Source: Diospyros lotus (taxonomy: Eukaryota > Streptophyta > Magnoliopsida > Ericales > Ebenaceae). From it: 64,000 nucleotides of DNA. The stretch covers positions 24,008,753 to 24,072,752 of the forward strand of contig NC_068349.1 in NCBI RefSeq assembly GCF_014633365.1, given 5' to 3'. Under the pieces are notes generated by a model, which did not search any database, was not told the DNA's origin, and was given only the letters and a program-made list of their open reading frames with translations. Of this stretch, positions 35,091-46,949 are shown piece by piece; positions within the stretch are counted from its first letter, which is position 1, and every line of letters begins with the position of its first letter. The translations under genes and the position numbers were made by a program.

Positions 35091-37030
35091 CATTCGAATG
35101 AGTCTTGTGTCATTCGAATGAGTTTTGAGGCATCCGAATGAGTTTTCAGTGTTATCATAAGTTTTCCCTTTATAATGTATCAGTCATTCGAATGAGTCAT
35201 TTGTCATTCGAATGAGTCAGATGTTATCATATCATTCGTATGTGTTTTTGAAGTTTTGAGTCTGCCATTCGAATGAGTTTTCTTGTCATTCGAATGAGTC
35301 CTTGAAGATTTGAATAAGCTGTCATTTTGAATAGTCTAGTATGAAAGTTAAGCAAGATCGCTACAGGGCAAGCAGCATAGTTAAAAAATTTGAACCTTAC
35401 CCCAATCCCGGTGATTGGATCAACATCGAAATCAAACAATCACATACATAATAAAGTAAATCTAACCTTTAGGTTTTTAAGTCGTTTGCGGATTCAAGCC
35501 GTCCAAGTGTCCGGCCTCTAACTTGTGATACGTGGCACGCGTCCGTTGGCGAGGAGAGCGGAATGAGAGTGTTAGCTCCTTCTTCTAACAAGGCTTATGA
35601 ATGGAAGGGAAAAGAATCGATTTTCAACTCTTGAAAACCAACAAAAATAATAGGCTTAATTTGGGCATCCCATAAAGGACTATTTATATAGAAGCAACCT
35701 CCTAGGGTTTCCCAAACCCTAATGGACATGGATTGGGCTAGCCCATTAATCCTAGTCCAACTAGAAATTAAAGTGGCCCAAATCCATTTATAAAATATTT
35801 GGCCCAAATCTAATTTAAGGTCAAATATTTAATATTTAATATTTAGCCCAAATCTAATTTAGCCTGAATATAATATTTATTATTTAATATTTGACTCAAA
35901 TCTAATTTAGTCCAAATATTTAATTTAATTTAATATTTGGCCCAAATACTTTATTTAGCCCAAGTATTAAATTAAGCCCAAATTATTAAATTAGAAACTT
36001 CTTTCTAATTTATTCATTAAATTAGAAACTTCTTTCTAATTTAATCAATTGTTATTTTAGGAAACTCTTTCCTCTATGACGACGCCTCGTCACATCGACG
36101 TCATTACGTCTGTTTGTTCTTTTCCCGTGAGAACCTACGACGGCACAACTTCTTGCCGAAGTGTCCCACTTAACCATATGTCTGCTTTCAAGTTGGCAAT
36201 GTGTTGCTTGATTATGATCACATAAGTCTTTCTTCGGTTATCCGAATATCTTCACTTAATAGAAAGTGAATCAATAACTCCTTATTGATCTCTTTTTCAC
36301 CATGGTCATGGATTTAAAGTGAATATCCACCGAAGGCGCCTTAGATACATCATCCTCTATCAAGGGATAGACGAGTCTCATCTTGGTTACGCACCCATCT
36401 CCATAAGCCTTACGATATGCCCAACGATCGCCCACGTGCAGCCTTTATCTAGGCCCATCGAAACGATGTCAAAGCACATCGGTCTTCTTATGAGATGACC
36501 GTGACAACCTCAGGTCCAAGGATTAGTTACACCCATCTCGTATGAGAATTCCATCAACATATAACCAAAATGGATTCTCATGGCGAGTCATGTCCAGTGA
36601 CACATTCTCCAACATGGTCACCTATGTACTTGTTTAGGCATCCCCATGCCTGTGGGTGTGAGACCCCCATTGCTATCACATAGAAAAAACATAGCACATT
36701 AATTCATTCGAATGAGTCTCTCTGTTATTCGAATGACCCGTGAGTATCCCATTAATTCATTCGAATGAGTCGTTCTTTGCTAGTTCAAAAGTTGGAAAAT
36801 TGTTAAATTCATTCAAATGAATTTGTGAGTCATTCGAATGAGTCCTTGATCAGATTCGAATAGCCTTTGTTATATATCATCTATCATTCGAATGAGCCTT
36901 TGTCATTCGAATGAGTTTCTGCCATTCGAATGAGCTTGCTGTAATCCATTTTTCTTTCATTCGAATGGGCTGCTGTTTCATTCGAATTGCTTCCTTATGC
37001 TTCCTCAATCATCCGAATAGTATCATATGG
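35091..37030. repeat. Dispersed array of CATTCGAATGAG motifs in LTR F
   Basis: About twenty copies of CATTCGAATGAGTY, most of them exact, with a palindromic ATTCGAAT core. They lie at irregular intervals in 35091-35330 and 36703-37025. The array is split by LTR fragment E', which is inserted among the copies. Some copies have drifted (CATCCGAATGAG, CATTCAAATGAA, CATTCGTATGTG). Confidence 0.92.
35342..36698 (-). mobile_element. E': truncated LTR of the E family inside F
   Basis: Starts TGAAAGTTAAGCAAGATCGCTAC like the LTRs of element E and follows them to the phrase CACATAGAAAAAACATAGCACAT. It lacks the last roughly 300 bp and an internal segment (the CTCCTGGTTTAAGG to ATTCATAATCCGC part). 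It is 1357 bp against 1997 bp for a full copy. No duplication can be identified because the right end is lost. Confidence 0.85.
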
Positions 37031-38691
37031 TATCTGAATGGCTTCCAATAAACTCTTAATGCAAGTCTTAAATTTAATATAAATATTCAATTATTCAAAT
37101 ATTGAATTTTTATGCCTAATCCAATATGCCATGCCTATACTTAGAAATTTCAGAATCTTTGTATCTCAATATAGCAGGTAAAAATCATATACCATGTTTA
37201 GCAGTTCATTATGACATGGTGAGCATTATTTTGTGAGATTATTGTGCATACACATTTGTATGAGCATTGAGCATGACTTTATATGGAGCACTACATATCG
37301 TGTGCCAGCACTTATATGAGCATTGCATTATGCGCGCCAGACGGCTTGTTCGCGGGGATCCTACTAGTATCAGTTCAGTTATATCTCAGTTATGAGTTGC
37401 TTACCTGATGTCGACCAGGGGGCTAGGGTCATATTGCCCACAGTATATGCTTACAGTTTTTATGTTTGCAAGATTCAGATCAGTCAGGTATGTATTACAG
37501 TTATGTGGGCCTATGAGCCAAAGTTGCATACCTGCATTTAGTTTACAATTTACATGCATTACATCTTGTAAATGCAATCTAGTAATTATTATATCTCTCA
37601 GTACAAGTTCAGTAAGTACTTTTATTAGTATCGATATTATTCGATTCAACTTCAGTTATTCTTTCCAGTTTATTACTTGCTGAGCTTTGTAGCTCACCTT
37701 GTACTTTTCACCATTCCAGGTCCTAGTGGGGGAGTACCAGATGTGGGGCCTAGCAGCAGTGTCCAGTAGTGTGTGTACGTGGAGCCGTTCAAGACCAAAG
37801 ATGTATGGGAGTTTATTACTTGGTGTTTTTATCAGTTTAGGTTTATTTTATATTCTAGTTTATGGATTTTTCCCTTAGATGTAGTTTATGGTTTCCGATT
37901 GAAGTTGACTCAGAATTTTATTTCAGTTGATTGAGATGTTCAGTTGGTATCAGATCTTCAGTTTATCAGTTAGTTTTATTTTATTTTTCCTGTAACACCT
38001 CTTCTCGGGCAGTTCTAGGAGAAGGGGGTGTTACATGTACACTCTCAGCCCTGCCACTTGTCGACTCGCAAGGGTGGTGTCCACTTTTAGCCCCTATCAC
38101 AAATGAGCATTAATCATTGACATGCTTCCCTAGTGTTATCACTCAAGGGTTACATCACAAGTTGACATCTTACATCCCACATGAACAACACAAAACATGC
38201 CAATGCCACATACCATGAATCGATGTATCATATAAAATAATATTTCATGTACATAATTTATCACACAAAATTCAATGCACAAGAATAAAATTTTTTGGAT
38301 GAACCTCCCATATGAAAACAACTATCATAGGTTCAACCGTTCATATGCATCAAAACCATTTGCATGTAACTAAATCAAGTTTAAGGGTATGAACAACTCA
38401 TAGTAAACCAAGTTTTTAAGTAAGAAACACTCACAAGTCAAAACATTTGTAGTAAGCTAAAACCAAGTGTTGGATCGAACCACTCACCTCGAACGTACTC
38501 AAAACACCTCAATTTCTGTTCAAATCCTCAAGTTCTTTTTGCAGAATTCTTCCCTCTTTCTTAAGAACAAGACCCTCCCCTTTGTTTCCTTCAATTTGGG
38601 AGAGATTCTACTCAAAGAAGTTTGGAATGGTTTGTGATTAACCTAGGCCCCTATTTATAGATTCTCTAACCAACCACATGTTGTTAACTCA

Positions 38692-38922
38692 AAGGTCATC
38701 ATGAGTCTTATCTGCCACCTCAAGGGAGTCATTATGCATCATTATGAGGCTTGAACTTAGCTTTCAAGAAATCCAATGGTTGTTTGCCACGTGTCTTTAA
38801 GGGTAAGATTTTAGAGACTTGGAGGCTAAGCAAACTTCTATAGCCAATCACACATTGCCACCTTGTGAGGTCATCATGAGTCTTATCCGCCACCTCAAGG
38901 GAGTCATTATGCATCATCATGA
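38692..38922. repeat. Direct repeat pair in LTR H
   Basis: AGGTCATCATGAGTCTTATC followed by GCCACCTCAAGGGAGTCATT occurs at 38692 and again at 38868, about 176 bp apart, nearly identical over some 55 bp. Confidence 0.85.
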
Positions 38923-39700
38923 GTGCTTGTCATATGTCCCTAACTTGGAGACTGAGCAAACTTGGAGGCTAAGTCTTGGACTCCAAAGTAATTCAAAAGT
39001 GGATTTAATTTTGTTTGAAATCTAAAGTTGAATTGAAATATAAACTCAAGTACGCACCTTCTCAACTATTTACACCTTTGCCCTGCCACCTTATGCTTTG
39101 ATTTGTGTGTCTCATCATGACTTCTAATGGTTAATTGACCCAATTCATTACCCTAATGATCCAATCGCGAAGTTCCAAGAATCACACTTTGGACCAAACT
39201 TTTCAAGTAATTGCATTTAAACCCTTTTCAACTTGGTCATGAGGTCAATTTTTAATTGCATTTTAGTTCCTGAAGAAATGATTAATTACTCTAATACCCT
39301 TGATTTTTAGGTAAATTACACTTTTATCCGAACCTCAATAATTACGATTTTGCCCCTGGCTCTGAAACTAAATTTTTGTCTCCAGACTTCCACAATCCCT
39401 TGAAATATCCTGTTTCATCAAGTATCTAAGTCTAAAAATCTCAAGTATTACATCCCTTATGATCATTTGGTTTTTCAAGCTGAAAATTAGCTGTATCGAA
39501 AAATTATCTCTATTTCGATTACTTTCAGTGTCATAAATCTCATCTCAAGACACTCGTGAATGATATACCTTTTTACTTAGATATTTATGTTCAGGGGTTT
39601 TCCCTTCTATTGATTTGGCAATTACTTAACTAAATTCTCAAACCGATTTCTAGTTCCATGAACTTACATAACATCATGAAATATGGGATATTATAGAAGG

Positions 39701-40222
39701 CTTCTTTAAACATTTCCCACGATACCGTCTAAGCCTGACTTGACTCTAATTCCTGTACCGAATTAAACTATTGCAGGGCTCGCTCCATGGTTTCCCACCA
39801 TCTTCCTACTTCTTTTTCTAACATGAATGTGGCACAATTAACTTTCTCCATGTTGCTACATTGCATGTGTTGGAGTAACTTCTCTGTTCGCTCTAACCAG
39901 TATTCGGCTACACTAGGGTCATCTCTTTCCTTACCTTTAAACACGGGCGATCTTTCTCTTTGGCATTGCTCCAACACATTTTTTGTTGGTTTGGTTGGCT
40001 CTTTCCTAGTCGCATACATGCATGAAGAGGTTCTCCAGGACTTTTTCCATCCTATTCAGTCATCCCTCATCGACCATGGATTCCCAAGCTTGCCCATTGT
40101 TCCCTACATAATTGTTGTCATTGTGATTGCAATGATGTTCCTCATTATCATTGTCATCATTATTCCTTCTATCAGGAATGCTAGAAGCCACATTTTCTCG
40201 TCGCGTAGTAATGACCACCTAT
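39701..40222 (-). pseudogene. gypsy gag N-terminus and core (element B)
   Basis: First half of the B gag. The 39768-40019 part reads VFKGKERDDPSVAEYWLERT, then EKLLQHMQCSNMEKVNCATF and EVGRWWETMERAL, which is the retrotransposon gag core (RRF/WW motif family). Upstream it reads VVITTRRENVASS, an Asn/Asp/His-rich stretch, RMEKVLENLF and stops. No ATG is present in this frame at the expected start, suggesting loss of the start codon. The frame continues into TVSWEMFKEAF, then H is inserted. Confidence 0.85.
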
Positions 40223-40359
40223 AAAGGGGAACAAGATGAAATCACATTCCAAGGAGAAAATTTCGCTCAAATGAAATTTTTATTTCAACCTCAAACCATC
40301 GTTCAAATATAACACATGGTTCTCAAAGCATCACTACAAACATTAAAACAACTAAAAGG
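40223..40359 (-). mobile_element. Remnant of element B leader
   Basis: About 140 bp of AT-rich sequence between the expected gag start and LTR K. It holds no motif. The PBS and 5' LTR of B are not seen on the other side of K, so they are either displaced beyond the window or deleted. Confidence 0.4.
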
Positions 40360-42108
40360 TGACTGCGCTTAACCTTATGCAATTAATTCAAACAAACAAA
40401 GAAGAAAACAAGCATGCAAGCACAAGGCGTTTATACTCGTCAGTGTACGAGTGTGCGTTGCAGCACAAATTTATTTACTGGATGGGAGTTCAGGTCAATT
40501 CACTAAGAGATCTTTATTAAAACGGAAATAAAAATTGCGATATAAATTAGGTTGTCAAGCAAATTCTCTTATTTATGCAAACAAAACAAAAGTGCAGAAA
40601 TTAAACCAAAGTGTGTAGGCAATCAAACCGATTAATTAATTTTGAAAAATTTACCAAACTGGTACTGAAAACAAAACATCTCAGATCAAGACAATTTCAG
40701 TGTCAATCCAAATATTTCTCAAGATTCACAAAAGATAGTATCATCGGGTTAAATTAAATTTAAAATCTTTGCTATTGATTACGTTTCGGGATGATGATAG
40801 GTCTAATTCTAGTAACAAATATACACGGCATGCCGACTTTAACTTAAGCAACTATCATAAATCAAACTGTATATAAAATCCACTTAAGCTTGGGGATGAT
40901 AATATTTTCAGTTTGGGCAACCCACATACATGGCATGAGGGTTCCGAATTAGGCATATATCTCAATCCAAGTTCAAGTGTTTGACAAAAATCTAAAAATT
41001 AATTTAAACACCTCAACTTACAATGAATTTCGGCTAATACGAAAAATTTTGGGCATTAGACATTGTCCTTGCCTAGGCTCGAGAATTATTAGTCACACAT
41101 CTTTATTTGCAAAAATTAACTAACATAAATTTTAATAACAGAATTTAAATGATAGAAATGTAAATTATTGAATTTAATAACATAATTTAAATGACAGAAA
41201 TTAAAATTGTTGAAATTAAAGTTGTTGAAATTGAAATGCTAAAATTAAATTACAGAAATTAAAAGACAGTATTTAAAGGATAGAAATTAAATGCTGAAAT
41301 TTAAAGTAATAAAATTAAAAATACAGAATATAAAGCATCAATATAACTCTAATACAAAAATTAATAATAAAAAATAAAAGAATAGCAAATAAAATGAACA
41401 GAAATTAGAAATACTGTGCGTGAAATTAAAAAACAGTGTCAAAATTAAAGAAAAGAAACGAGAGTTCCTGCTGTGCGATTCTTCAGTGCCGTTCCTCCTT
41501 GCCGTGCGACGTTGCTGTTCTTCCGTTTATTCCAGCCCCCTTATTACTGTAGGCAGAAATGGAGAATGGGGGATTGCCCTCTTGTTCACTGTTCCGTGTA
41601 TATATATATAAAACTCACCAGCCTAATTACCCTTGCAATTGAGTGAATTTACAAGGCTGGGACCGCATGTTTAAAGAAGCTATTGTGCGCTCACTGTTGT
41701 CCGTCCATGCTGGGTCTTTAAATTGGGCTTGCGGCAGCTTCAGTTGCTGGGCTTTCAAATGGTCAATGGCTGGGCGTTCAAATTCCAACTTCAATTGCAT
41801 GTGGGCCTCCAATTTCAATTGAACATGAATTATATTATATTATATATATATATTTATATAGCATGGCACGCATATATATATATATATATTATATTTATAT
41901 ATATTACAAATTATTTTTCAATTTAATTTCTTTTGATAAAATTAAAGGAAAATATTCTTTTTTTTAAATTCCTAATTAACCCCTAATTTCTTTTTAAATT
42001 TTATTTTTCTCCAAACCTACATATAATTACAAAATATTCAATTAAACCTAATTTTAAGAGTAAAATATTATTAATAATTATAACAAAATTCATAAAATTG
42101 ACCCATCA
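40360..42108 (-). mobile_element. LTR K (family of P and J)
   Basis: A 1.75-kb LTR-like block with TGACTGCGC and ACCCATCA ends. It contains A-rich arrays of GAAATTAAA phrases (41100-41440), a TCAATTGCATGTGGGCCTCCAATTTC segment near 41790, and TA-rich tracts, the same order as in P (1-831). Flanks AAAGG and TGATC do not match, so it is either an old insertion, a recombinant, or wrongly delimited. No PBS or PPT is found beside it. No coding sequence. Confidence 0.6.
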
Positions 42109-42304
42109 TGATCGTCATGGGACTCGACCGGATCGTCTTTTTCATCTGAACTGATTACAATGATTCCAACACCGTTCACTTCATCTACTTCTCCAGGGTC
42201 TCATTCTCTTCTTGGTCAAGATTTGCCTCTTCCTCTATAGCTTCCTTAAACCATTGTGCAACATGTTTGCGAAGTTGTTCACAAAAAGAAGTAGAACGAC
42301 TCAT
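42109..42304 (-). pseudogene. Acidic open-frame fragment, unidentified
   Basis: The minus strand has MSRSTSFCEQLRKHVAQWFK followed by an acidic run (EEEANLDQEEN). After a one-base frame change there is a second acidic part (GEVDEVNGVGIIVISSDEKD) ending just inside K. I do not recognise the domain. Position between LTRs suggests retrotransposon origin, possibly the end of a non-pol ORF. The frameshift indicates decay. Confidence 0.35.
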
Positions 42305-42388
42305 AATCACCTAACTGTTGGATCCATTCTGCAAGAGCCCTCCAATCTCCCTAGAGTTGGCTTATTAAGAAATCAATCTGAACATGCG
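42305..42388. other. Short unassigned flank before LTR L
   Basis: Eighty-odd bases with no motif; probably the decayed upstream part of the acidic frame. Confidence 0.3.
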
Positions 42389-43959
42389 TGATGAGAATGT
42401 AAAATGTCATATTTTATTTACTTAAGCTTTAGTCTTTTATATTTATTTGGTGTCTAAATGTTCTCATTATTTTTATATTTTGATTTAGAATGCAAATGGA
42501 GGATTTAAGCGCAAAACAAAGCTAATTGGGTAATTTTGGACAGTTTCAAGAGCTCTTTGTAATCTAGACATAACTCTCCCATCCAAGTTTCGATTGAGAT
42601 GATTCAAGATATTATGGAACGAAAAAAAAAAAATGATCTATAACTTTCATATTTTGATTTTGAGTGATATTGGCTGCATTAAGGTCAAAATTAGGATTTA
42701 TGTTGCTACTCCTACACTGTTGATGTTATGGAATGTCCCTTAACCTGCAAACAGATTTGAAGTAGTTTATTTTTTGAAGTTCCAAGATCTAGAAAGGCAA
42801 AGAAAAATTGGGGCTAAAGCCATGAAGAAATTGCAATTAGCATTGGAATTGAAAGGCCCCACATATAATATTATATTCAAATTAAAATGAGAAGAATTGA
42901 GGCCCAGCCATGGGAAGCTAGGGCCATGCGCATGCTATATATATTAATTATGAAGAAATTCGAAAGCAGTCATGCGTGAGAACTTGAAGTCCAAATTGCA
43001 ATTGGAGATGTCATGGAGAAATTGGGGGCCACTTATATATTATATTATATAGTAGAAAGGCTAATTGGAAGCAAGAAATTAAAGTCCAGGAAGCTGTTGG
43101 ATGCAATTTAACTTGAAATTGAAGTGGGCCCATGGAAAGAATTGGAGATGGGCTAGAGTGTTGCATATATAATATTTTAAGAGGGCTTTTCAAAGGAGGA
43201 ATTAAGAAGAACGAAGCAGTGGGTAGAAGAGAGGAAGAAACAGTGGACAGAAGGGCAACACCTCTCTCCCTTCTTTTCTTAATTCTCCTTTGAGTTTTTG
43301 TCATGGCTCTGCGTGGCTAAATTTTTATACTGGTTTAAGGGAACAGAAGCCTCGAAATCAATAAAATTGTGAAATTTAATTTATTTTTATTGTTTAATTT
43401 ATGCTTTGAGTATTGAACGTTCTTCGATACCTATCTTCATGATTGTCTCATTTAATTACTAAGAGACCTACTAGTTTATTATTTGTTGCAATCAACTAAG
43501 TTAGATATCAAATCAGTAATTGTTTGATCCCTCTAATTTGTGAAGCAAGTAAGATTTAATGATTTGTTGTGTTAGAAATTATCAGATCTTAGGAAGAACG
43601 CTCAACTAAATTAAATGCAACCGCTTGTGCTTGTATTGTTTAGTTCCATCAATCTCTCTAACTCTTATGGATGCTACTAGATTAAACCCTTAGCGCTTGT
43701 CTTGGGTTATTTAGTAGTTATGGTTGATTATATCGCTTGTTTTCTAATTAACTATGATTAAGGAGAGATAAGAAAATAGTTCTAAGGGTGAATATTCAGA
43801 GTGTGAATTGATATATATTTGTATCGATGATCGATTGTAAGATTCCAATGATGGATGTTGACTTAGACCATGGTTTGTTCGTTTGATTGATTACGATATT
43901 CCAATTTGAATTGCTCCTTAGTCGTTTTTCTTAAAATTGTTTTCATTAAACTCAACCCC
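42389..43959 (+). mobile_element. LTR L, left part, interrupted by M
   Basis: Begins TGATGAGAATGTAAAATGTC and resembles the K/P/J group in reverse orientation. Shared phrases include AATTGCAATTGGAG and AAATTGGGGGCC; the CATATATAATATT tract near 43165 could be its TATA region. It stops abruptly at 43959, where TGTAATATCTGAG of M starts. The remaining 3' end is not found in the window. Flanks cannot be compared. Confidence 0.5.
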
Positions 43960-44549
43960 TGTAATATCTGAGAATTTTTAAAGGACTCAAGTGTAATTTA
44001 TCTTAGATCGTAGGTAAGATTTTCAAAAGATTTGGTGTTATAATGTATTTTCTTACAATTATGAGTGACCGAATCGATTGTAGGGAGTGTCCTGGAGCTG
44101 AGATATCTAAGAAAAATAATATGGTATTAACGAGCATCCCGAGATAGGATTTATGGCATCGAAAGAAATTAGATCAAAAATAGTTTCTGGTACAACTATG
44201 ATTTGGGCTGAAAAACTGAATGATTGTAAGGGACTTCTGAAAAGTCAACGGAACCCTAAAGGGGCTTCGATTTTTCATAAGGATCAACCCTGAAGTGGTT
44301 TCAGGACGAAACAAAGGTCCTGTGAGGGTGCAGGGATGAAATCGGTCTTTTTCGAGTAAATATCGATTATTAATTTTGATAAATCAAGATATTGTATGGC
44401 TTGAGGGTAATTTTTTAAGGCCTTGGAGGGTCCAAGAGTTATTATCGAAATCCCTAAGTGCAATTAAGGAGAATTGGTGGGGATAAATGTGTAATTTACA
44501 CATACACACACACACATATATATATATATATATGTAAGCGTGTGAGATG
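43960..44549 (+). mobile_element. LTR M, 5' part, diverged relative of LTR C
   Basis: Starts TGTAATATCTGAG. Read on the plus strand it follows the C LTR sense strand: CAACCCTGAAGTGGTTTC, GGTGCAGGGATGAAATCG, TTGGAGGGTCCAAG, GTGTAATTTAC, then CA/TA repeats. It is thus a diverged member in the opposite orientation to C. It is cut at 44549 by element D. Confidence 0.65.
44500..44533. repeat. Compound (CA)n-(TA)n microsatellite
   Basis: CACACACACACA running into TATATATATATATATATAT at the position where the C family LTRs also carry a TATATA tract. Confidence 0.9.
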
Positions 44550-45225
44550 TGAATTTTACTTTTGTATTTGGTTTTGATAATGAAAAAAAAAATCAATTTA
44601 TTCCCTAAGTCATTTGTCAAGAATATGAAAATCCAAATGATCTATGATTTTCTATATTAGTTGGAGATTAGCAAAAACAAGTATTGAGATTTAAAAGAAT
44701 CTCCTAAATGATTTTTACAAATTGGTTTTAAATCATTAGATAAACATATGTGTATTATAGTATTTTTTGTATCATATTAGATGAAAACTTATTTTTTAAG
44801 TATTATAGTATTTTGTGTATCAAAATAAACCAAGAAATACTATTTCTCTAAGTCTAGAAGATTATCACATTATAAGGAGACATATAAAAAAATATTTTTA
44901 TTTTAAAAAGCTTTCTCTCGCTATTTTGATAGTTAATATTCATTGTTGTTAAAATAATTTTTAATAATTTTTTCAATAAATAGAAGATATGTATTTTGAA
45001 AGTGGTAAATTTGCTAAATTCTAATTTTGTACTAAAACCAAAATTCTATTTTCTTATGGTTATGAATTTTGATTTTTTAGATATTTTTATTGAATCCAAA
45101 TGGAGTATATTTTCTTATTTACATTTATGTATTAAAGTAAATAGAAGGTAAAATATAAATTAAAGAAAATGATGATATTTACTTGTGGTATATTGTGGAA
45201 TGAATTATATCTTCAAAGTTTTCAT

Positions 45226-45322
45226 CTGTAGACTAAGTGTCTTCAAACTGTTGACTAGCCCTTCAAACTGTCGACTAAAGTCATTGCATCTGCTGACTAA
45301 GTCCTTCACTCTGTCGACTAAC
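45226..45322. repeat. GTCGACTAAG motif array in LTR D, left part
   Basis: About five copies (GTAGACTAAG, GTTGACTAGC, GTCGACTAAA, GCTGACTAAG, GTCGACTAAC). The CACTA element is inserted a few bases after the last one. Confidence 0.8.
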
Positions 45323-45345
45323 TATCACTACAAGAGTTTTAACTT

Positions 45346-45597
45346 TTTCCGGCGGTGAAAAAACCGCCGGAAAAAGTTAAAAAACCGCCGGTAAAAGTTT
45401 TACCGGCGGTAATTATAACTGCCGGAAATACTGCCGTCGGAAAAGGTTCCCGGCGGTTTTAATAAACCACCGGTAAAAGAAATCATTACCGGCGATTTTT
45501 AATAACCGTTGGCAAAATATACCTTTGCCGGCAGTTTTGAAACCGCCGGCAAAGGTAGATTTCTTTTACCGGTGGTTTTAAAACCGCCGGCAAAGGA
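45346..45597. repeat. CACTA subterminal repeats, left
   Basis: About ten copies of CCGGCGGT or its complement ACCGCCGG in both orientations, often paired as CCGGCGGTNNNNNACCGCCGG. Some have drifted (CCGGTGG, CCGGCAG). Confidence 0.9.
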
Positions 45598-46345
45598 AGT
45601 GTTTAGCATATTTGTCTTAGCTGCTATTTCACATAGTACATGGCATTTTAGAACTTCTACGTGGAAGTGATTGAAGAAATAGAACGTGTGTGCTATTTTG
45701 TAAATGAAAACTCAGTATACTCAAATTTACAAAACTCAATATACTCAAGTGAAGTATTTAGCATATTAGGTTCAGAAATTGCTTTTAAAAATTAAACATT
45801 GATAATATAAAGCCTAAAACAGAAATATTAAACCACGTGTTAATTAATTAATCATGAAAATTAAGTTAATTAAAGACGTAGTAGTAAGATCATAATACCA
45901 CGTCAATATTAGGTTGGAATTGGATGTACGATGATCCACCAAACTTGCCTTGATGGAGCTATTGTAGAGAATCCCAGTCACATCTCTATCTCTTGGAACT
46001 GCAAAATGCACCATCTATTGAGATAGCCTCAAATTGCAATTGTAGATAAGAGTTGGATTAGATGACGTCAGGTTGAAAAGGGCGTTTGATATTTTCATTT
46101 TGGTGATTTCCTTCTCGCGTGCATGCATTCCGTGGAAGGCCATATAACATATAATAATATACTAAAAGTCTAATAATAAGAACAAGGGAATGTGGAGGTT
46201 GACTGCCCATAAAGAAGATGGAACCAGTTAAAATTAACATGTTTTCTTTCTTCACTTTGGGCATGCACATGCTCAACATCCAGCTAATTAATTGGCTTCA
46301 AATAATGGAAATGGGTCAAGAATGAAGTCTCTAATAAATTAAACA

Positions 46346-46363
46346 GTGTGTGTGTGTGTGTGT
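46346..46363. repeat. (GT)n microsatellite
   Basis: Eighteen bases of GT repeat in the CACTA element. Confidence 0.9.
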
Positions 46364-46949
46364 ATTGTGGCTTTTGGATTAGTTAGTCACTAATTAATAC
46401 ACAACAAATGCGTGGTCAAGCAAGCACATGTAATAATGTAATATTGAATCTAAAATATGTTAAATATTGTGGTTGTAGGTGAGAAAATTAATGGAGGGTA
46501 TGAATGTAATCATGCATGATGATGAGTATGTGGGTAGGAAATGTGGGGCACTCACTCTCACTCACTCATTCTGAATGTAAGTCACAGTGAACTTTGAGAT
46601 GAAGGAAACTAATTTGATTTCTCTGTTGTTTCCCAGCACCGAAGGATTGGGATAGAGCTTGCATGAATTGGAACATAAGCCACCTAATCAAGGTTGATTC
46701 TTCAAAAGAGGTTTAATTTTGCCTTCTTTTCAAGTTTGTTTGGATCTGTTTTAAATAGGGTGGGTTTTAATTGTTGTATTTTTCTAATAAAAAAAATATA
46801 ATTCAATAAGGTTGCCTTTGCTTTCATGGTTTGGGCAAGACCAAGACAAGTTTACCAAAAATGGTGCAAGGCCTCCACATTTAAGGAAATCAAACAGCTT
46901 TTGGGAAGAAAATCACGGAATGCAAGTCTAATAATATATCAGCTTTTGA

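Larger units (their letters stand above)
34116..38035 (+). mobile_element. Solo LTR F in H, with motif array and nested E' fragment
   Basis: TGTAGCGACCC to GGGGGTGTTACA, flanked by a perfect TGTAC duplication (34111-34115 and 38036-38040). The total is 3920 bp, or about 2.56 kb without the E' fragment (35342-36698). Plus orientation is inferred from the resemblance of its ends to S1 and from ATAAGGCAAGTATCC (34579-34593), which recalls the donor-like phrase of S1; a TTTCACCATTCCAG acceptor-like tract lies near 37718. It carries the CATTCGAATGAG array. No coding sequence is visible. Confidence 0.9.
30546..39695 (-). mobile_element. Solo LTR H, itself interrupted by C' and F
   Basis: An LTR that interrupts the gag of B, with perfect GAAGG duplications (30541-30545 and 39696-39700). 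Ends are TGTAACACCCC and GGGATATTATA; the right end has TA where CA is expected, consistent with a C-to-T change. Pieces are 30546-30948, 33715-34115 and 38041-39695, together about 2.46 kb. The left end resembles that of LTR A, and the 39000-39450 part resembles S1 and G reversed, with phrases such as GTAATTTACC and TTTCAAGGGATT. It also holds a pair of direct repeats at 38692 and 38868. Confidence 0.87.
7132..40359 (-). mobile_element. Gypsy chromovirus B (Del/Tekay-like), decayed host of a nest
   Basis: One minus-strand Ty3/gypsy element whose parts can be read across six interruptions. From left to right: 3' LTR, chromodomain, integrase, RNase H, RT, protease, gag zinc knuckles and gag core. 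This is the usual gag-PR-RT-RH-IN order of chromoviruses read backwards. Interruptions are C (9846-22563), I1 (about 22746-24435), N (24517-25957), J (27444-28904) and H (30546-39695, itself containing C' and F). Where target duplications exist, removing the insertions joins the pol codons neatly. The 5' LTR is not found in the window. Stops, frameshifts and catalytic substitutions show that it has long been inactive. Confidence 0.85.

Noticed and set aside
35091..37030. Repeated CATTCGAATGAG as a CRISPR-like array
   Set aside because: Spacing is irregular, units are too short, and the context is a plant LTR.
35091..37030. CATTCGAATGAG as heat-shock elements
   Set aside because: Heat-shock elements need TTC and GAA separated by two bases; here they are adjacent (TTCGAA).
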